This document shows, piece after piece, positions 8,808-19,300 of a stretch of DNA of 64,000 bases. Position 1 is the stretch's first letter. The number at the start of each line of letters is the position of its first letter. The notes beneath the pieces were generated by a model. That model was not told the origin of the DNA, did not search any database, and worked only from the letters and a program-made list of their open reading frames with translations. The stretch is from an uncultured Thermoguttaceae bacterium. GTDB lineage: Bacteria; Planctomycetota; Planctomycetia; Pirellulales; Thermoguttaceae. The stretch lies in assembly GCA_938084835.1 (NCBI GenBank), contig CALKER010000006.1, positions 434,001 to 498,000 on the forward strand, read 5' to 3'. Position numbers and translations under genes: made by a program.

Positions 8808-11456
8808 ATGAAAGCGGACGAACTTCGGGAATGTTACCTTACCTTCTTTGAAGGGAAGGGGTGTGTTCGCAAACCTAGTGATGTTCTAGTCCCGCGAAAT
8901 GATCCTACGGTGCTGTTCACCCCTGCGGGGATGAACCAGTTTAAGGATCACTTTCTCGGCCGGGTGAAGCTCGAGTTCACCCGGGCCACAACCTGCCAGA
9001 AATGTCTGCGAACGGCCGACATCGATAACGTGGGTCGAACACCGCATCATCATACATTTTTCGAGATGCTAGGTAACTTCAGCTTTGGCGACTATTTTAA
9101 ACGGGAGGCCATTCTTTGGGCTTGGGAGTTTTTGACCGATAAAAAATGGTTGGGTATTGACCCTGAGCGTATTTCTGCCAGTGTCTTTTATGAGGATCAT
9201 GAAGCAGCGGAGATTTGGTTAAAGGAAGTAGGGCTTCCGCTGACGAGACTGGCTTATTTGGGGGAGGACGAGAATTTTTGGCCGGCCAATGCCCCTACCG
9301 AAGGGCCGGACGGAGTGTGCGGGCCATGCAGTGAAATTTTTGTCCAGACACCATTTGGCAAGGTAGAGGTATGGAACCTTGTGTTTACACAATACAATCG
9401 TGTGGGGCCACCGCCAAATAATCTTCGTCCCTTGCCAAGTAAGAACATCGATACAGGAATGGGCCTTGAGCGAATGGCAGCGGTGCTGCAAGGGGTGGAC
9501 TCAAATTTCCACATTGACATTCTTCGGCCGTTGGTGGAGGCTGCCGCTGAAGTGTGCCATGTTCGATACAACCCGGCGGACGACACCGGGCGGCGCCTTC
9601 GGCGAATTGCTGATCATGTGCGGGCGTGTACCTTTGCAATCCATGAAAACGTAATTCCTGGGCCTAACAAGGAGCGATACGTCATTCGCCGCCTTATTCG
9701 TCGGGCTGTCCTTGATGGATATCAAATCGGCATTCGCGAGCCTTTTTTGCACCGGCTTGCACCAAAGGTGGTAGAGCTCATGCGCAACCCTTATCCCGAG
9801 CTTGCCGAGACCGTCGAGCGTGTTTGCCGTGTCATCAAAGAAGAAGAAGAAAACTTTCTGAGCACGATCGAGGCTGGCCTTGACCGAATTGAACGTTTGT
9901 TCAAGCAAATGGAAAGTGAAGGCCGGCGCATGGTCTCAGGTCCGGAAGCTGCTTACATCTTTCAAACTTATGGATTCCCCCCGGAACTACTTGAAAACCT
10001 CGCCGCTGAGCGGCGTTTGACCTTCGACTGGGAAGGATTCCGCCGGGAAATGGAGCGTCACGGGGACCAATCCGGGGCTGGGCGAAAGGTGGAAGTTTTC
10101 AAATCGGGTCCACTAGATACTCTCAAAAAAGCCCTCTATGGAACGGGCTTTGTGGGCTATCAGCAATTGGAAACTCCAGCTACCGTGGTGGGGATCATCG
10201 TGGGAGAAGCTCTTCGTGAGACTTGGACGGTGGAAGACCAGAGGTTTGTTGACGTTGTTACGGTTGTTCTAGATAGATCGCCATTCTACGGAGAGCGGGG
10301 CGGACAAGTGGGCGATACCGGTTGGATTGAAGCGGAAGGAATCCGCTTTCAGGTGCTCGACACCCAGGTGGAAGACGACTTCATTTTGCATCGTGGCCGG
10401 CTGCTTGAAGGTAAACTCTCACTGGGGGCTTTGGTCACAGCCAAAGTGGATGCCGAACGCCGTGAAGGTATCCGTCGTGCTCACACCGCTACCCATTTGC
10501 TGCACACCGCCCTGAGACGCCTTCTAGGACCACATGCCTTGCAAGAAGGCTCGAAAGTGGAATGTGACTGGCTACGCTTTGATTTCGGCCATTCCGGGGC
10601 ATTGACCTCAGAAGATCTCCGCGCCATCGAAGAGGAAGTCAATAACCGTATTCGTGCTTGCGAGGTGGTGACGGCACAGGAGATGCCTCTTTTCGAGGCC
10701 AGGCAACTTGGGGCCCTAATGCTTTTTGGCGAGAAATACGGTGACGTGGTACGTGTGGTGCGGGTGGGGGACTACAGCGTGGAGTTGTGCGGCGGGACCC
10801 ATTTGGAAAATACCGGTCAAATCGGAATTTTCCGAATCGTAGACGAAAGCAGTATTTCTGCAGGTACCCGTCGTCTTGTGGCCATTACGGGGAAGCGTGC
10901 CCTCGAGGAATTCCGCCGAACCACTGCGCTGTTAACCCGAGTGGCCCATCTTCTTCGCGTAGGACCGGAAGAAGTGCCTATGCGAGTGGAGACGCTCCTG
11001 AAGGAGTTGCGTCAACTCAAGAAGCTTGCGGAATCCGGCGGGGGGAGCCCGGCTGTGACAGCGGAAATGCTTTTGAACCGGGCACAGACCGTAGGCGAAG
11101 TAAAAGTTGTAGTGGCGGAGCTTCCGGAGGCTAACGTGCCACTAATGCGGCAGCTAATAGATCAACTGCGTCGCAAAGGTGCTCCTTGCGCTGCCCTCCT
11201 TGCTGCCCGCGAGGTGGAGAGCGGTAAGGTGAGCCTTGTGGCTGGCCTCAGCCGCGATTTGGTCGAGCGGGGCTTGGATGCTCGGCAATGGGTCCGCGAG
11301 CTAGCTTGTCTTGTGGGGGGAGGTGGGGGTGGCCGTCCCGATTTGGCAGAGGCGGGCGGAAAAATGCCCGAAAAGCTCCCAGAGGTCTTACAAAAAGCTG
11401 GCGAGTGGATTCGCGATCGCCTGCCTGCTTCATCGGTCTCGGATCGCTCCGGGTAA
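8808..11456 (+). CDS. alaS: Alanyl-tRNA synthetase
   Basis: This encodes 882 residues. I chose ATG at 8808 because GAAGGAG lies 5 bases upstream and the protein then begins MKADELRECYLTFFEGKG, typical of AlaRS; an in-frame ATG at 8784 lacks such support. The enzyme charges tRNA-Ala with alanine in the cytoplasm. The class II core is at about 1-250, followed by the tRNA-recognition region, the editing domain with HTATHLLH at 559-566 and CGGTH at 661-665, and the C-terminal DHHA1 domain ending in the GGGGGGRPDLAEAGG stretch. All zinc-site and editing residues are present, so mischarged Ser/Gly clearance should work. It is monocistronic. Confidence 0.97.
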   Translation: MKADELRECYLTFFEGKGCVRKPSDVLVPRNDPTVLFTPAGMNQFKDHFLGRVKLEFTRATTCQKCLRTADIDNVGRTPHHHTFFEMLGNFSFGDYFKREAILWAWEFLTDKKWLGIDPERISASVFYEDHEAAEIWLKEVGLPLTRLAYLGEDENFWPANAPTEGPDGVCGPCSEIFVQTPFGKVEVWNLVFTQYNRVGPPPNNLRPLPSKNIDTGMGLERMAAVLQGVDSNFHIDILRPLVEAAAEVCHVRYNPADDTGRRLRRIADHVRACTFAIHENVIPGPNKERYVIRRLIRRAVLDGYQIGIREPFLHRLAPKVVELMRNPYPELAETVERVCRVIKEEEENFLSTIEAGLDRIERLFKQMESEGRRMVSGPEAAYIFQTYGFPPELLENLAAERRLTFDWEGFRREMERHGDQSGAGRKVEVFKSGPLDTLKKALYGTGFVGYQQLETPATVVGIIVGEALRETWTVEDQRFVDVVTVVLDRSPFYGERGGQVGDTGWIEAEGIRFQVLDTQVEDDFILHRGRLLEGKLSLGALVTAKVDAERREGIRRAHTATHLLHTALRRLLGPHALQEGSKVECDWLRFDFGHSGALTSEDLRAIEEEVNNRIRACEVVTAQEMPLFEARQLGALMLFGEKYGDVVRVVRVGDYSVELCGGTHLENTGQIGIFRIVDESSISAGTRRLVAITGKRALEEFRRTTALLTRVAHLLRVGPEEVPMRVETLLKELRQLKKLAESGGGSPAVTAEMLLNRAQTVGEVKVVVAELPEANVPLMRQLIDQLRRKGAPCAALLAAREVESGKVSLVAGLSRDLVERGLDARQWVRELACLVGGGGGGRPDLAEAGGKMPEKLPEVLQKAGEWIRDRLPASSVSDRSG

Positions 11457-11938
11457 TCCATGCGCTTGGAATCGAAATCTTTAGAATAGGCATCGGCTCC
11501 AGGGTTGCGTTGACAAATCCGGGCCATGTTCGTGGCATACCCAGCCGGCCCATGATGGTCGGTCCTATTGGCATTGACATTGGCCTGCGGGCTAATGGCT
11601 AAAGGTAACTAAAAAGCCTGATTTTTCACGATATTTTCTTCGTGTTCTCCCTTCGGCAGCGCTTCGGGCGGTTACTTTACGAGAGGCTGACGAGTTGTTC
11701 GGTGCGCGACTGCGAGAAAATCTGTGCACAACAACTTAAGCTTAATGCCCTTTCGGTTTCACTTGTTGAGGCCGCATTCTAACGCTCTCATCAAGCCAAG
11801 CTGTCCGCGTAGATCGAAGCCTGCCGTAGGAGCCATCTGTATGGAGTTGCCTGTAACCCGAATTGTTTTTTGGATCGCCCGGATCCTGGGATGGGTGCCA
11901 GCAAGATGTTTTAATCCGAATGCAACAACCCGCAGCAT
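11457..11938. other. Convergent gap after alaS
   Basis: No gene or clear terminator was recognised between alaS and the convergent aminotransferase gene. Confidence 0.4.
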
Positions 11939-13060
11939 TTAAGGTGGGTTTTCAGCAAGGCTGCGAAGAAGTTCGATTCCGCGCGAGAGTGTCGTTTCAT
12001 CAACAGCATATGCGATCCGGAAGTGGGTGTCTTGTTGGCTAAAGACCCCGCCGGGAACAAGGAGCAGGCGATATCGCCGTAAAGCATGTTCGACGAAGGA
12101 TTTGCCTGTACCCCACGGAACGTGGGGGAAGGCATAAAAGGCTCCCGTTGGCGGAACAAGGTCGTAATAATCGCGAAGACCTTGGAGGAGCTGATCCCGC
12201 TTTCGTGCGTAATCCGCGATGTGCGAAGCGACGTCTACCTCCAAGGCGGTTAGCATGGCCCATTGAAACGGATGCGGGGGACACACGAACGTATACTGTT
12301 GGATCCTTATCATCCTATCGATAATGGGCTTGGGACCGTGAACAAACCCCAGGCGCCAGCCCGGGACCCCATACGTCTTACTAAATCCTCCAGCGACAAT
12401 TGTCCAGGGGTTGAAATACCCCGGAGATGTAAACGGCTGATCATAGCAGTAGGCCTTATAAATTTCATCGCTGAGAATGGCGATGCCCTGTCTCATGGCA
12501 AGCTTGGCCACTGCTTCCACTTCTTCGCTGCTGGCTACGACTCCTGTAGGATTATTGGGGCTATTGATGATAATCAATTTTGTTTTTGGGGTAAGGGCCG
12601 CCGCCAACTTTTCTGGATCGATGGTGAAGCGTGGATAAGTATTGATATAAACAGGCTGACCCCCGAACAACTTCACAAGCCTGTCATATACAACAAACCA
12701 AGGATCGAAGAGGATTACTTCATCACCTGGATTGATAAGGGCTGCTGTTGCCAAAACCAAGGCCCCACTTGTGCCGCAGGTAATTATTACCTCGCGGTCG
12801 TCGCCCTGGTATTCTTGCCGGATCTTCTGGCGCAACGCCTCCCGAAGCTCTTCAATGCCTTGGGAGATGCTATAACGATTTCGACCGGCACGAATCGCCT
12901 CAATTGCCGCCTCTTGAATTTTGGATGGAACTTCGAAATGCGGCTGGCCTATGGACAGATCCACGCGGTCCTCTAAAGTGCTCGCCAGCTCGAAGATATG
13001 TTCGATGACGGAGTGGCCAAAGAGTTCCGTCCGCTGCGCAAGCCAGCGTTCTACCATCAT
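11939..13060 (-). CDS. Class I/II PLP-dependent aminotransferase
   Basis: This encodes 373 residues from ATG at 13060; a TTG six bases further out and ATG at 13057 are alternatives. Fold type I motifs are in order: SQGIEELREAL at about 66, NSPNNPTG at 166-173, SDEIY at 197-201, Schiff-base Lys228 in GGFSKTYG, and Arg236 in PGWRLGF. These fit the aspartate/aromatic aminotransferase family, which moves an amino group from an amino acid to a 2-oxo acid in the cytoplasm. Exact substrate cannot be read from the sequence. It lies 363 bases downstream of the isomerase-like gene on the same strand, too far for a confident operon. Confidence 0.9.
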   Translation of the reverse strand: MMVERWLAQRTELFGHSVIEHIFELASTLEDRVDLSIGQPHFEVPSKIQEAAIEAIRAGRNRYSISQGIEELREALRQKIRQEYQGDDREVIITCGTSGALVLATAALINPGDEVILFDPWFVVYDRLVKLFGGQPVYINTYPRFTIDPEKLAAALTPKTKLIIINSPNNPTGVVASSEEVEAVAKLAMRQGIAILSDEIYKAYCYDQPFTSPGYFNPWTIVAGGFSKTYGVPGWRLGFVHGPKPIIDRMIRIQQYTFVCPPHPFQWAMLTALEVDVASHIADYARKRDQLLQGLRDYYDLVPPTGAFYAFPHVPWGTGKSFVEHALRRYRLLLVPGGVFSQQDTHFRIAYAVDETTLSRGIELLRSLAENPP

Positions 13061-13423
13061 CCGCAAAACCCACTTCTGAGGGTTGACAACCCGCTCGATG
13101 GCAAACCTATCTCCCGCAGGGGCTTTTCCATGCCAGGCTCACCTGTTTTGATGAGGTCGGCGATTTGGAAATTGGCATCGCCTTTGCGCTGGATGGTTAC
13201 CGCTGAGCATTCACCTGTTGTTTACAAATTTGTTAACACTTGCCGAGCGAAATAAAAAAGTGTTTCAACCCTTGGCCAAAGGGGAATCGATCAAGACTTT
13301 AAGGCTTGGAACCATTGTTGTAGTGTCCCCCGTGGGCGGAGAACCCAGGGCGTAGGAAACCAGCTCGATCAGGGCTGAAAGACACATGGCTGCCACACTT
13401 CACGCTGGCCGAGCCTGAAAGCG
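13061..13423. other. Gap with near-palindrome
   Basis: No gene was seen. A near-perfect 18-bp palindrome (GTTTACAAATTTGTTAAC) near 13219-13236 lies about 160 bases upstream of the aminotransferase start and could be a regulator site. A weak 5-bp hairpin on the minus strand near 13270-13285, followed by a T-rich stretch, might end the isomerase transcript. Confidence 0.3.
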
Positions 13424-14314
13424 TTAGGCCGTGCGAGCTGGAACACGAGGGGCCTGCCAGCGTAAGCCGAGAGCATCCCAAAGCTTGCGCATGGCCTCCG
13501 CTGCCTGCCGCGTGGCTGTTTCCCGGCGCAAGCCGATGAAGGGTTTTTTATCCGGCACCGGCGTTACTGGCCCGTTGTAGCCGAGCTCACGCAAGGTCTC
13601 CAGATAGGCCACCAAGTCGATGCCACCGACCCCAGGCAACAGCCGTTGAGATTCGGTTATTTCCGCGAGTTCGGGCCGAGGGGACGGTAAATCAGCGAGG
13701 TTGACGGCGACGATGTTTTCCACACCTAAGTTGCGGATTTCTACCGCAGATGCCCCGCTGACCTCCCAATTCCATGGGTCGCAGATGAATCCCAAGTTGG
13801 GAGCATCGATGACCTTCACGAGCAAAGCCAAGGCATCCAAATCGTAAATAAACACATAAGCTTGCCCACCCCGAAGGTTGGGCGCTGCGCGAAAACCAAG
13901 CCCCAGTCGCACTCCTTTGTTCTGAAGCACCCGGCAGATTTCAGAGAAGCGACTCCGGTGGAACTCGAAGTTCTCGTGGTAAGGTCTTCTATCCCCCGCG
14001 GGAGGGATCATGGCCACGCATCGCGTGCACCCGACCTCCGCGGCTACGCCTGCTTGATACTCCAGCTTCTGAAGATTTTTCTGAAATTGCTCGTCATCCG
14101 TCTCAATATCAAATGGCAGCTTAAAAGTTCCCAAATAAATTCGTGCACTGTCGATAAAACGACGTGTATACGCCAGACCGTAATGCTCGGCGCGGGCTGC
14201 AAAATCTACAATGTCGAGATCGATCCCCTCGAAACCATAGGTAAGGGCAAGCTCGATGATCTCGCTTTCCAACCCATGAATTGCTAAAGCCGCTGGATCG
14301 AGGTTGCTAAACAT
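13424..14314 (-). CDS. Sugar phosphate isomerase/epimerase-like TIM-barrel protein
   Basis: This encodes 296 residues from ATG at 14314, which has GGAG 7 bases upstream; an upstream in-frame ATG at 14494 would add 60 residues unlike the family. The protein has the AP-endonuclease-2/xylose-isomerase-like TIM-barrel pattern: GLESEIIELALTYGFEGIDLD at the start, conserved barrel strands such as RLGLGFRAAPN and FICDPWNWE, and NIVAVNLADLP. Such enzymes isomerise or epimerise sugars and inositol derivatives using a metal bound by Glu, Asp and His. Here some canonical metal ligands seem replaced (a GFRAAP segment where Glu is common), so activity could be altered. Substrate is unknown. Confidence 0.75.
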   Translation of the reverse strand: MFSNLDPAALAIHGLESEIIELALTYGFEGIDLDIVDFAARAEHYGLAYTRRFIDSARIYLGTFKLPFDIETDDEQFQKNLQKLEYQAGVAAEVGCTRCVAMIPPAGDRRPYHENFEFHRSRFSEICRVLQNKGVRLGLGFRAAPNLRGGQAYVFIYDLDALALLVKVIDAPNLGFICDPWNWEVSGASAVEIRNLGVENIVAVNLADLPSPRPELAEITESQRLLPGVGGIDLVAYLETLRELGYNGPVTPVPDKKPFIGLRRETATRQAAEAMRKLWDALGLRWQAPRVPARTA

Positions 14315-15414
14315 CGCAAACTCCGTCAGTAAATTTTTCCCTAGGCAATTCCACACCAAATTTTGCTCGGTGCAAACTACCAGTGATTTGACGTAAGAAT
14401 TTCTCTTAATCGTGATTTCGTCCCGCTTTGCGCCAAAGAGGAACTCCAGCACAAGACGGTATGTAGGTTGACTATAGGTCAGTGGGGCAATCAAAAGACA
14501 GCCCTACTTTTGCTTAACAATTCGGATTCCCCAGTGGTTTTACTCATTTTTCAATTCAAAATGCCCTGCCAACAGGAGAAAATTGGTTCCCACACTTCTG
14601 GCCGGGGCAGTATTGCCAACGGGTTTTTCATCAATAGCGGTTTGGTCCAAAGTCGCGGTTCATTTAGCTAAGTTTTGGGTCGCATCTCTAAAACCGCATC
14701 GCTTCTCACGCTGGGGAGAGTTAATTATGTCCGGTGCGCCATAGCGCCCGAAAGGGGGAGTGGGGGAAGGCCGGAACCTCTCAGGACATCGAAAAGCCAA
14801 CGGTTTGTTTGGGGATGTCCTAGGCAAGCCAGAAGCTGATCGGCCAGGTAACAACTTGGTGAAAAGATCGTAGCAAATATTGGGTATCACGCTAGGTATT
14901 TCAGGTCATACATGGGTTCAAAAGCCGGTGTCAAAATCTGGAAGACTCGGTGTCACAATGAGGTTCTTTCATTGAAAGTTAGTTAGTTGGCGAGGCAAAA
15001 CTTAGCTGCCACTTTGACAGCCGAGATTGTGCCTAATAATGTCAAAAGGCAAATCCTGGAAGGTGAGGATCAGTCGTAAGTCTATCTCTGATAATGACTT
15101 ATGAAGGTTAATGTTAGTTGCTTTGATTTTAACAAGCTTTGGCACGAATTTTGCTGATCCACCTGGCGTCACAAGTAAAACATTGCCAAAAGCTTACAAA
15201 CTCTCCCATTTACTAAAGCAACCGCGGTTTTCTAGAAGATCCTCTCCGTTGATCCGATGCAACTTTCCCGACCTTGGCACCTCCAGATTGTCCTTGGTTG
15301 GGGCGCCTGGGGGTAACTGGGATAGCCCGCCTGGCGGAAGGAGGCCGCGAGGCGGTTCCACATAACCACCAGCCGCTACTTGGCTGGCGTCTAACAGAAA
15401 TTTAGTCTCGGTCA
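14315..15414. other. 1.1-kb gap upstream of the Hsp20 leader
   Basis: No supported gene was seen. The last 100 bases turn GC-rich and hold short hairpins: CCGCC/GGCGG near 15329 and CCAGCC/GGCTGG at 15369-15387. Confidence 0.4.
15380..15408 (+). promoter_or_regulatory. Possible promoter of the Hsp20 gene
   Basis: TTGGCT (15380-15385) and TAGTCT (15403-15408) are 17 bases apart. They match 4 and 3 of 6 consensus bases, so support is weak. A start near 15415 would place the whole structured leader in the transcript. Confidence 0.25.
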
Positions 15415-15518
15415 GGCATGATGCCGAAGGCCGCGGTTCAGACCTGCCGACCAACCAGAAAGCATCCGGCTGGTTGGAAGGCAGCGGAAGGGGTAGCCGG
15501 ATGCGAACCGCTAAGGAG
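15415..15518 (+). ncRNA. Structured 5' leader (putative nested pseudoknot) of the Hsp20 gene
   Basis: A small hairpin GGCAT-G-ATGCC (15415-15425) is followed by three nested perfect pairings. The outer stem is GCGGTTC (15433-15439) with GAACCGC (15505-15511). The inner stem is CTGCC (15444-15448) with GGCAG (15480-15484), continued by CCAACCA (15451-15457) with TGGTTGG (15471-15477). The inner loop segment GCATCCGGC (15462-15470) pairs with GCCGGATGC (15496-15504), immediately before the outer 3' strand. This order forms an H-type pseudoknot inside a closing stem. It ends just before the ribosome site of the Hsp20 gene, so a cis-regulatory RNA (thermosensor, ligand switch or protein site) is the likeliest reading. 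I do not recognise it as a known riboswitch class or a ROSE element. Confidence 0.55.
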
Positions 15519-15528
15519 AAGGAGGTGA
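15519..15528 (+). promoter_or_regulatory. Full-length Shine-Dalgarno of the Hsp20 gene
   Basis: AAGGAGGTGA complements the anti-SD over 10 bases and ends 4 bases before ATG 15533. A second AAGGAG lies at 15513-15518. This fixes the start and implies very strong initiation when exposed. Confidence 0.9.
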
Positions 15529-15532
15529 GGGC

Positions 15533-15988
15533 ATGACAAGGGCATTGGTACCGTGGGATGTTCGGCTCCCAAGGCTGTTTGAAAGCTTTCGACGGGAAAT
15601 GGACGAGCTGTTTGAACAGTTCTTCGGCTCCTGGGAAGACGGCCGCGAACAGTGGGCTGCCTTCGCTCCCCGGGCCAATGTGGCGGAGACCGACACCCAC
15701 TACGAGGTGACGGTCGACCTACCTGGCGTAAAACCCGAGGAGTTCAACGTGGAGCTGAAGGACAACCAGCTGTGGATCACTGGCGAACGGAAGCATGAGC
15801 ACGAGGAGAAAGGCAAGACGTATCATCGGATCGAACGGCTCTACGGCCAATTCCGGCGAGTAATCCCCTTCCCGGCTCCGATCAATGCCGAGAAGGTGGA
15901 GGCCGAATACAAAGATGGCGTCTTGCGGATCCTCGTGCCCAAGGACGAGGCGGCTCAACCCAGGCGGATTACGGTCAAGACCGGGTGA
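15533..15988 (+). CDS. Small heat-shock protein, Hsp20/alpha-crystallin family
   Basis: This encodes 151 residues. The N-terminal arm (1-45) is rich in Phe, Arg and Glu. The alpha-crystallin domain spans about 48-140 with VDLPGVKPEEFNVELKD, the GERKHEHEEK loop, and the conserved GVLRILVPK strand near 133-141. Such ATP-independent holdases bind unfolding proteins as oligomers in the cytoplasm. The usual C-terminal I-x-I anchor is represented by RRITVKTG. The gene and leader are richer in G+C than their flanks (about 59 percent by eye), which could reflect recent transfer or strong translational selection. It is monocistronic: structured leader upstream and terminator 70 bases downstream. Confidence 0.93.
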   Translation: MTRALVPWDVRLPRLFESFRREMDELFEQFFGSWEDGREQWAAFAPRANVAETDTHYEVTVDLPGVKPEEFNVELKDNQLWITGERKHEHEEKGKTYHRIERLYGQFRRVIPFPAPINAEKVEAEYKDGVLRILVPKDEAAQPRRITVKTG

Positions 15989-16302
15989 CACGCCTCGTCC
16001 TCGGAGGCTTGACGCCTTGTAGCTGCCTCCGGAACTCAATTCTTCCCTGCCTTCCTTACCGCGGCCGGGCCCCTCCGGGGGGCTGGCCGTGGTATTTTTG
16101 TCTGTAACGACTCATAGCTGGATGGTTTAAAGGCTTAAGTCTTCCTCGCTGCTAAGTAAGGCTCGCATTTAACGTCTTCGTGTCATCTGCATTCCGCATG
16201 TCCCATACCCACCAGGTGCGCTTCCGCCGAAACAAATTCCTGGTAAAGAACCTTTCTTAGTGGCCGATTTTTGGATGGAAAACATGGACCGCCGAGCGTC
16301 TA
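15989..16302. other. Convergent gap after the Hsp20 gene
   Basis: Besides the terminator at 16058-16100 nothing was recognised. Confidence 0.4.
16058..16100 (+). terminator. Rho-independent terminator after the Hsp20 gene
   Basis: A GC-rich hairpin of about 15 bp (ACCGCGGCCGGG side with CTGGCCGTGGT side, with G-U pairs) around TCCGG runs into ATTTTTG. It lies 70 bases after the Hsp20 stop. Confidence 0.8.
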
Positions 16303-19300
16303 CTAATCTCTGCTTAGCTCGTAAGCGAACACGCCAGGCTCACACACCAGTCGCACGATTTGGTCTTTAACTTCAAGGGCTTGAGGCTTGCCGGGGGTTC
16401 CCTCCAAAGCAATCGGTACCACCTGTGTGGGTACTGGAAGCTTCCAAGGCAGCGCGGCCCACCGAACTCGTATCTCCCACGGTCGCAAGCCCTGTCCTGG
16501 TAGCGGAGTGACAATGAGCCTTTGGCCTTCGGGGTGGATGCGACAACCGCCTACGGTGACGATTGGTCCAAAATCGATGGGGTGTCTGTGCGGGTTTTCT
16601 CGGGAAGCCCCCGGGTAGTCATCTTGGTTAATCGGCTCCCAGGACACGGTGGTAAGCAAGCCATTTCGCACCTCACACCGGAGGCGGCCGATGCGAATCC
16701 GCTGTGTGCCATCGTCTTGGCCAGTAAGTGGCAGTCGGTGCCCAGTTCGTGGGTCATACCACCCGACCCGGAGCTCAAACGGCTCGGAGGGGTCCATTTT
16801 TTTCGGAACACTCGCCCTCGCCACAGCTTCCACCACACCTGGTTGGATTGGCGCGCGGATCTCCGTGGCTATGGCCGCCTGGAAAATGATCTCCCCACTT
16901 TGATCGCAGAAGTGCAGAAACGGTCGGTATCCTTCCGGAATTGGGTCTTCAACAACCCAGCGCAGTGGGAGCTCCACAAATCCATCCGGCGCGATTTTTA
17001 CTTCTTTGACCTCAAGGCGAACTGCTCGAATGTCTCCGGCCGGCTGGCGTCCGTTGACGTAAAGCCAGTCCGGGCAAATGCTCATCTCGGTGATAACGCC
17101 GTCGCGGCGGGCAATGGAGGCCTCGATGAGGCCGCGGGACGATTCCAACCGGGCGAGGAACCCGTATGGCGGTAAGATGTTTCCTTCCACGACCCAGTCG
17201 CTCGAGCTTCGGTTCACCCATACTTTAGCACCGTTACTCCAAGTAACGATCTGCCGGTGGATATCGTCATCGAAGAAGGTTACCCGGTCGATAGTTTGCA
17301 GAGCCAGAGCCCGGGCTATCGGTTGCGTCAACCAATATTTTCGGATCACATGATAACCGAAGGGAGCGTCCACCATCGCCGGGCGCCCCGTGAGGATTTC
17401 TGTGGTGATGTAGTCGTCGCTGTAGATGCCATGGAGGCGAGGGTCAAGCCCGGCCTGGTAGCGAGACGAATAACCGGCGCCGTGCAAGATAAATCGATGA
17501 TGATGAGCGGCATCGAGCCAAGGGATTCTCTCTGCATCTTCGCAAGGCCAATTCCACACGGCCCAGCGATAGCGTCCTTCACCCACAGGTGGCCCCACCC
17601 GGAGGTGATTAGCTGTTGCTCCGTCCAGCCAGCCAATAAGTTGGTCATGCCCGCTTTCGGAAATCTGTGGGGCATTGTTACCTAAATAGTCGCGAATCCA
17701 TGCAAAGTGTTCTCCCCAGGAATTGCGAGTGTAGATGCGGTCAACAAACCGTCCATCAGCTGTCCAATAGTCGTAGGGCTTAATACTGGCCCACACATCA
17801 ATAAAGTATGCGGTGGGAGCAAGATGCTCTTTGATAAGTTGAAGGTTGCTTCTTAAAAACGGGGCGACTTGATCGGCTCGGAAGCGATACGATTGGGCCT
17901 GCCGCCCCTCGTTAAACCAGGCTCGCACCGGTTGGCCGGCGCGCGTGAAGGCAATTCGATCTCGGAAGGAAAAATGTTCGGCGTCCGGATAGAAATCGAT
18001 GTAGTTGTCGTGGAGTGCGAAAAGCACCTCATGGCGGCGGCATGTATCTATCAACAATTTCATTTCCTCAGTTGTTCCCAACTGTGGATTTGGCGGGAAA
18101 ATCTCAGGTAAGCGATAGTCGTACCCCCAACGCTGCCAGTTGTGCCATAGGACCATAGCGTCCGTCAGACCGTAGCGAAAAGCTTGCTGCAAAGCCCCAA
18201 CACTTTCTTGGTACCGCCCACGCCATAAGTCAAAAACGAAACGACCGGCAACAAGGGGTACTCCGGAAGCCGCCTGCACCCCGCAAGTGTCTCGGTAAAT
18301 GGCAACGGCCTCCCAGGCCGAGGTGTGGGGAATAAGCGTCATCGTTACCTTGTGGGGGGTGTGGAGAGAAGCATGGTGCCCGTTCGCCTCCACCCGAAAA
18401 TCATCGGGAGGAACATCAACAGCCTGCAAGATACACTTGTCCCCAACAAATTCCAGGCCGACGAAAGAAGTAGCCAGTCGGTGCCCATCGAACCCGAGGG
18501 TGAAACTCCCCGGCCTTTGAACAACATTTCCGTGGCCGAGATAAACTCGCCATACGGGTTCTTCCCACAGGTTGATAGCGCTGTCCTCGAGGTGAACGTG
18601 CCAAAAGGGTTTAGGCTGAGGAGTGTTCTCTAGCCAGAAACGAAATCGTAGGCCTCCGTGGGTGACTTCGGCTGAAATTAAAAGATCGAATGGACCATAA
18701 GGTGTTTCCAACCGGTGCCGAATTTGCCGAAGGCCTGCTGTTGACTCGTCTTCCACGGCCCGCAAGGGAAAGGGCGAGTCAGGAGTGTCGAGTCGAACGC
18801 CCAAAGCACGAAGTTGAAAGCCATGAAAGCGAATTTCCTTGCCGGCCTCCGCCCTTGCAGCTACTACCGCATCCATCCAGCCCCGTTGTCGAGGCCAAAG
18901 AACAAACTCCCACGATTGCCCACCAATCGTTGCCTTTCCCAGTACTTCTGGGACGATTTTATCCGCGGAGACACGTGCGGTTTTTGGATCCCCTACCTCC
19001 AGGATGGGCTCCCCCCAATACGCTTGGTCCCAACCGGTGTTCAGATTCGGTCCGGGATGAGCTTCCAGCTGAAGCAAGATCGATTTGCCGGCGTATGGGG
19101 TCAGCTCAGCGGAAAACGGGCTCCAGGATTTACGTGTGACATGGTGTTCGAAAAGAACTTCTCCTGGTGTTCCGGCAGGTGTGTCCCACGGCGCCACTCG
19201 CACGCGGAAGGTCACCCCGTCCCCTTGCCCTACCGGGTTAATTCCGGCATAAAAGTGGAGTCGTACTTGTGTGCCCTCAGGGAGGCGAAGCGGTATCTCC

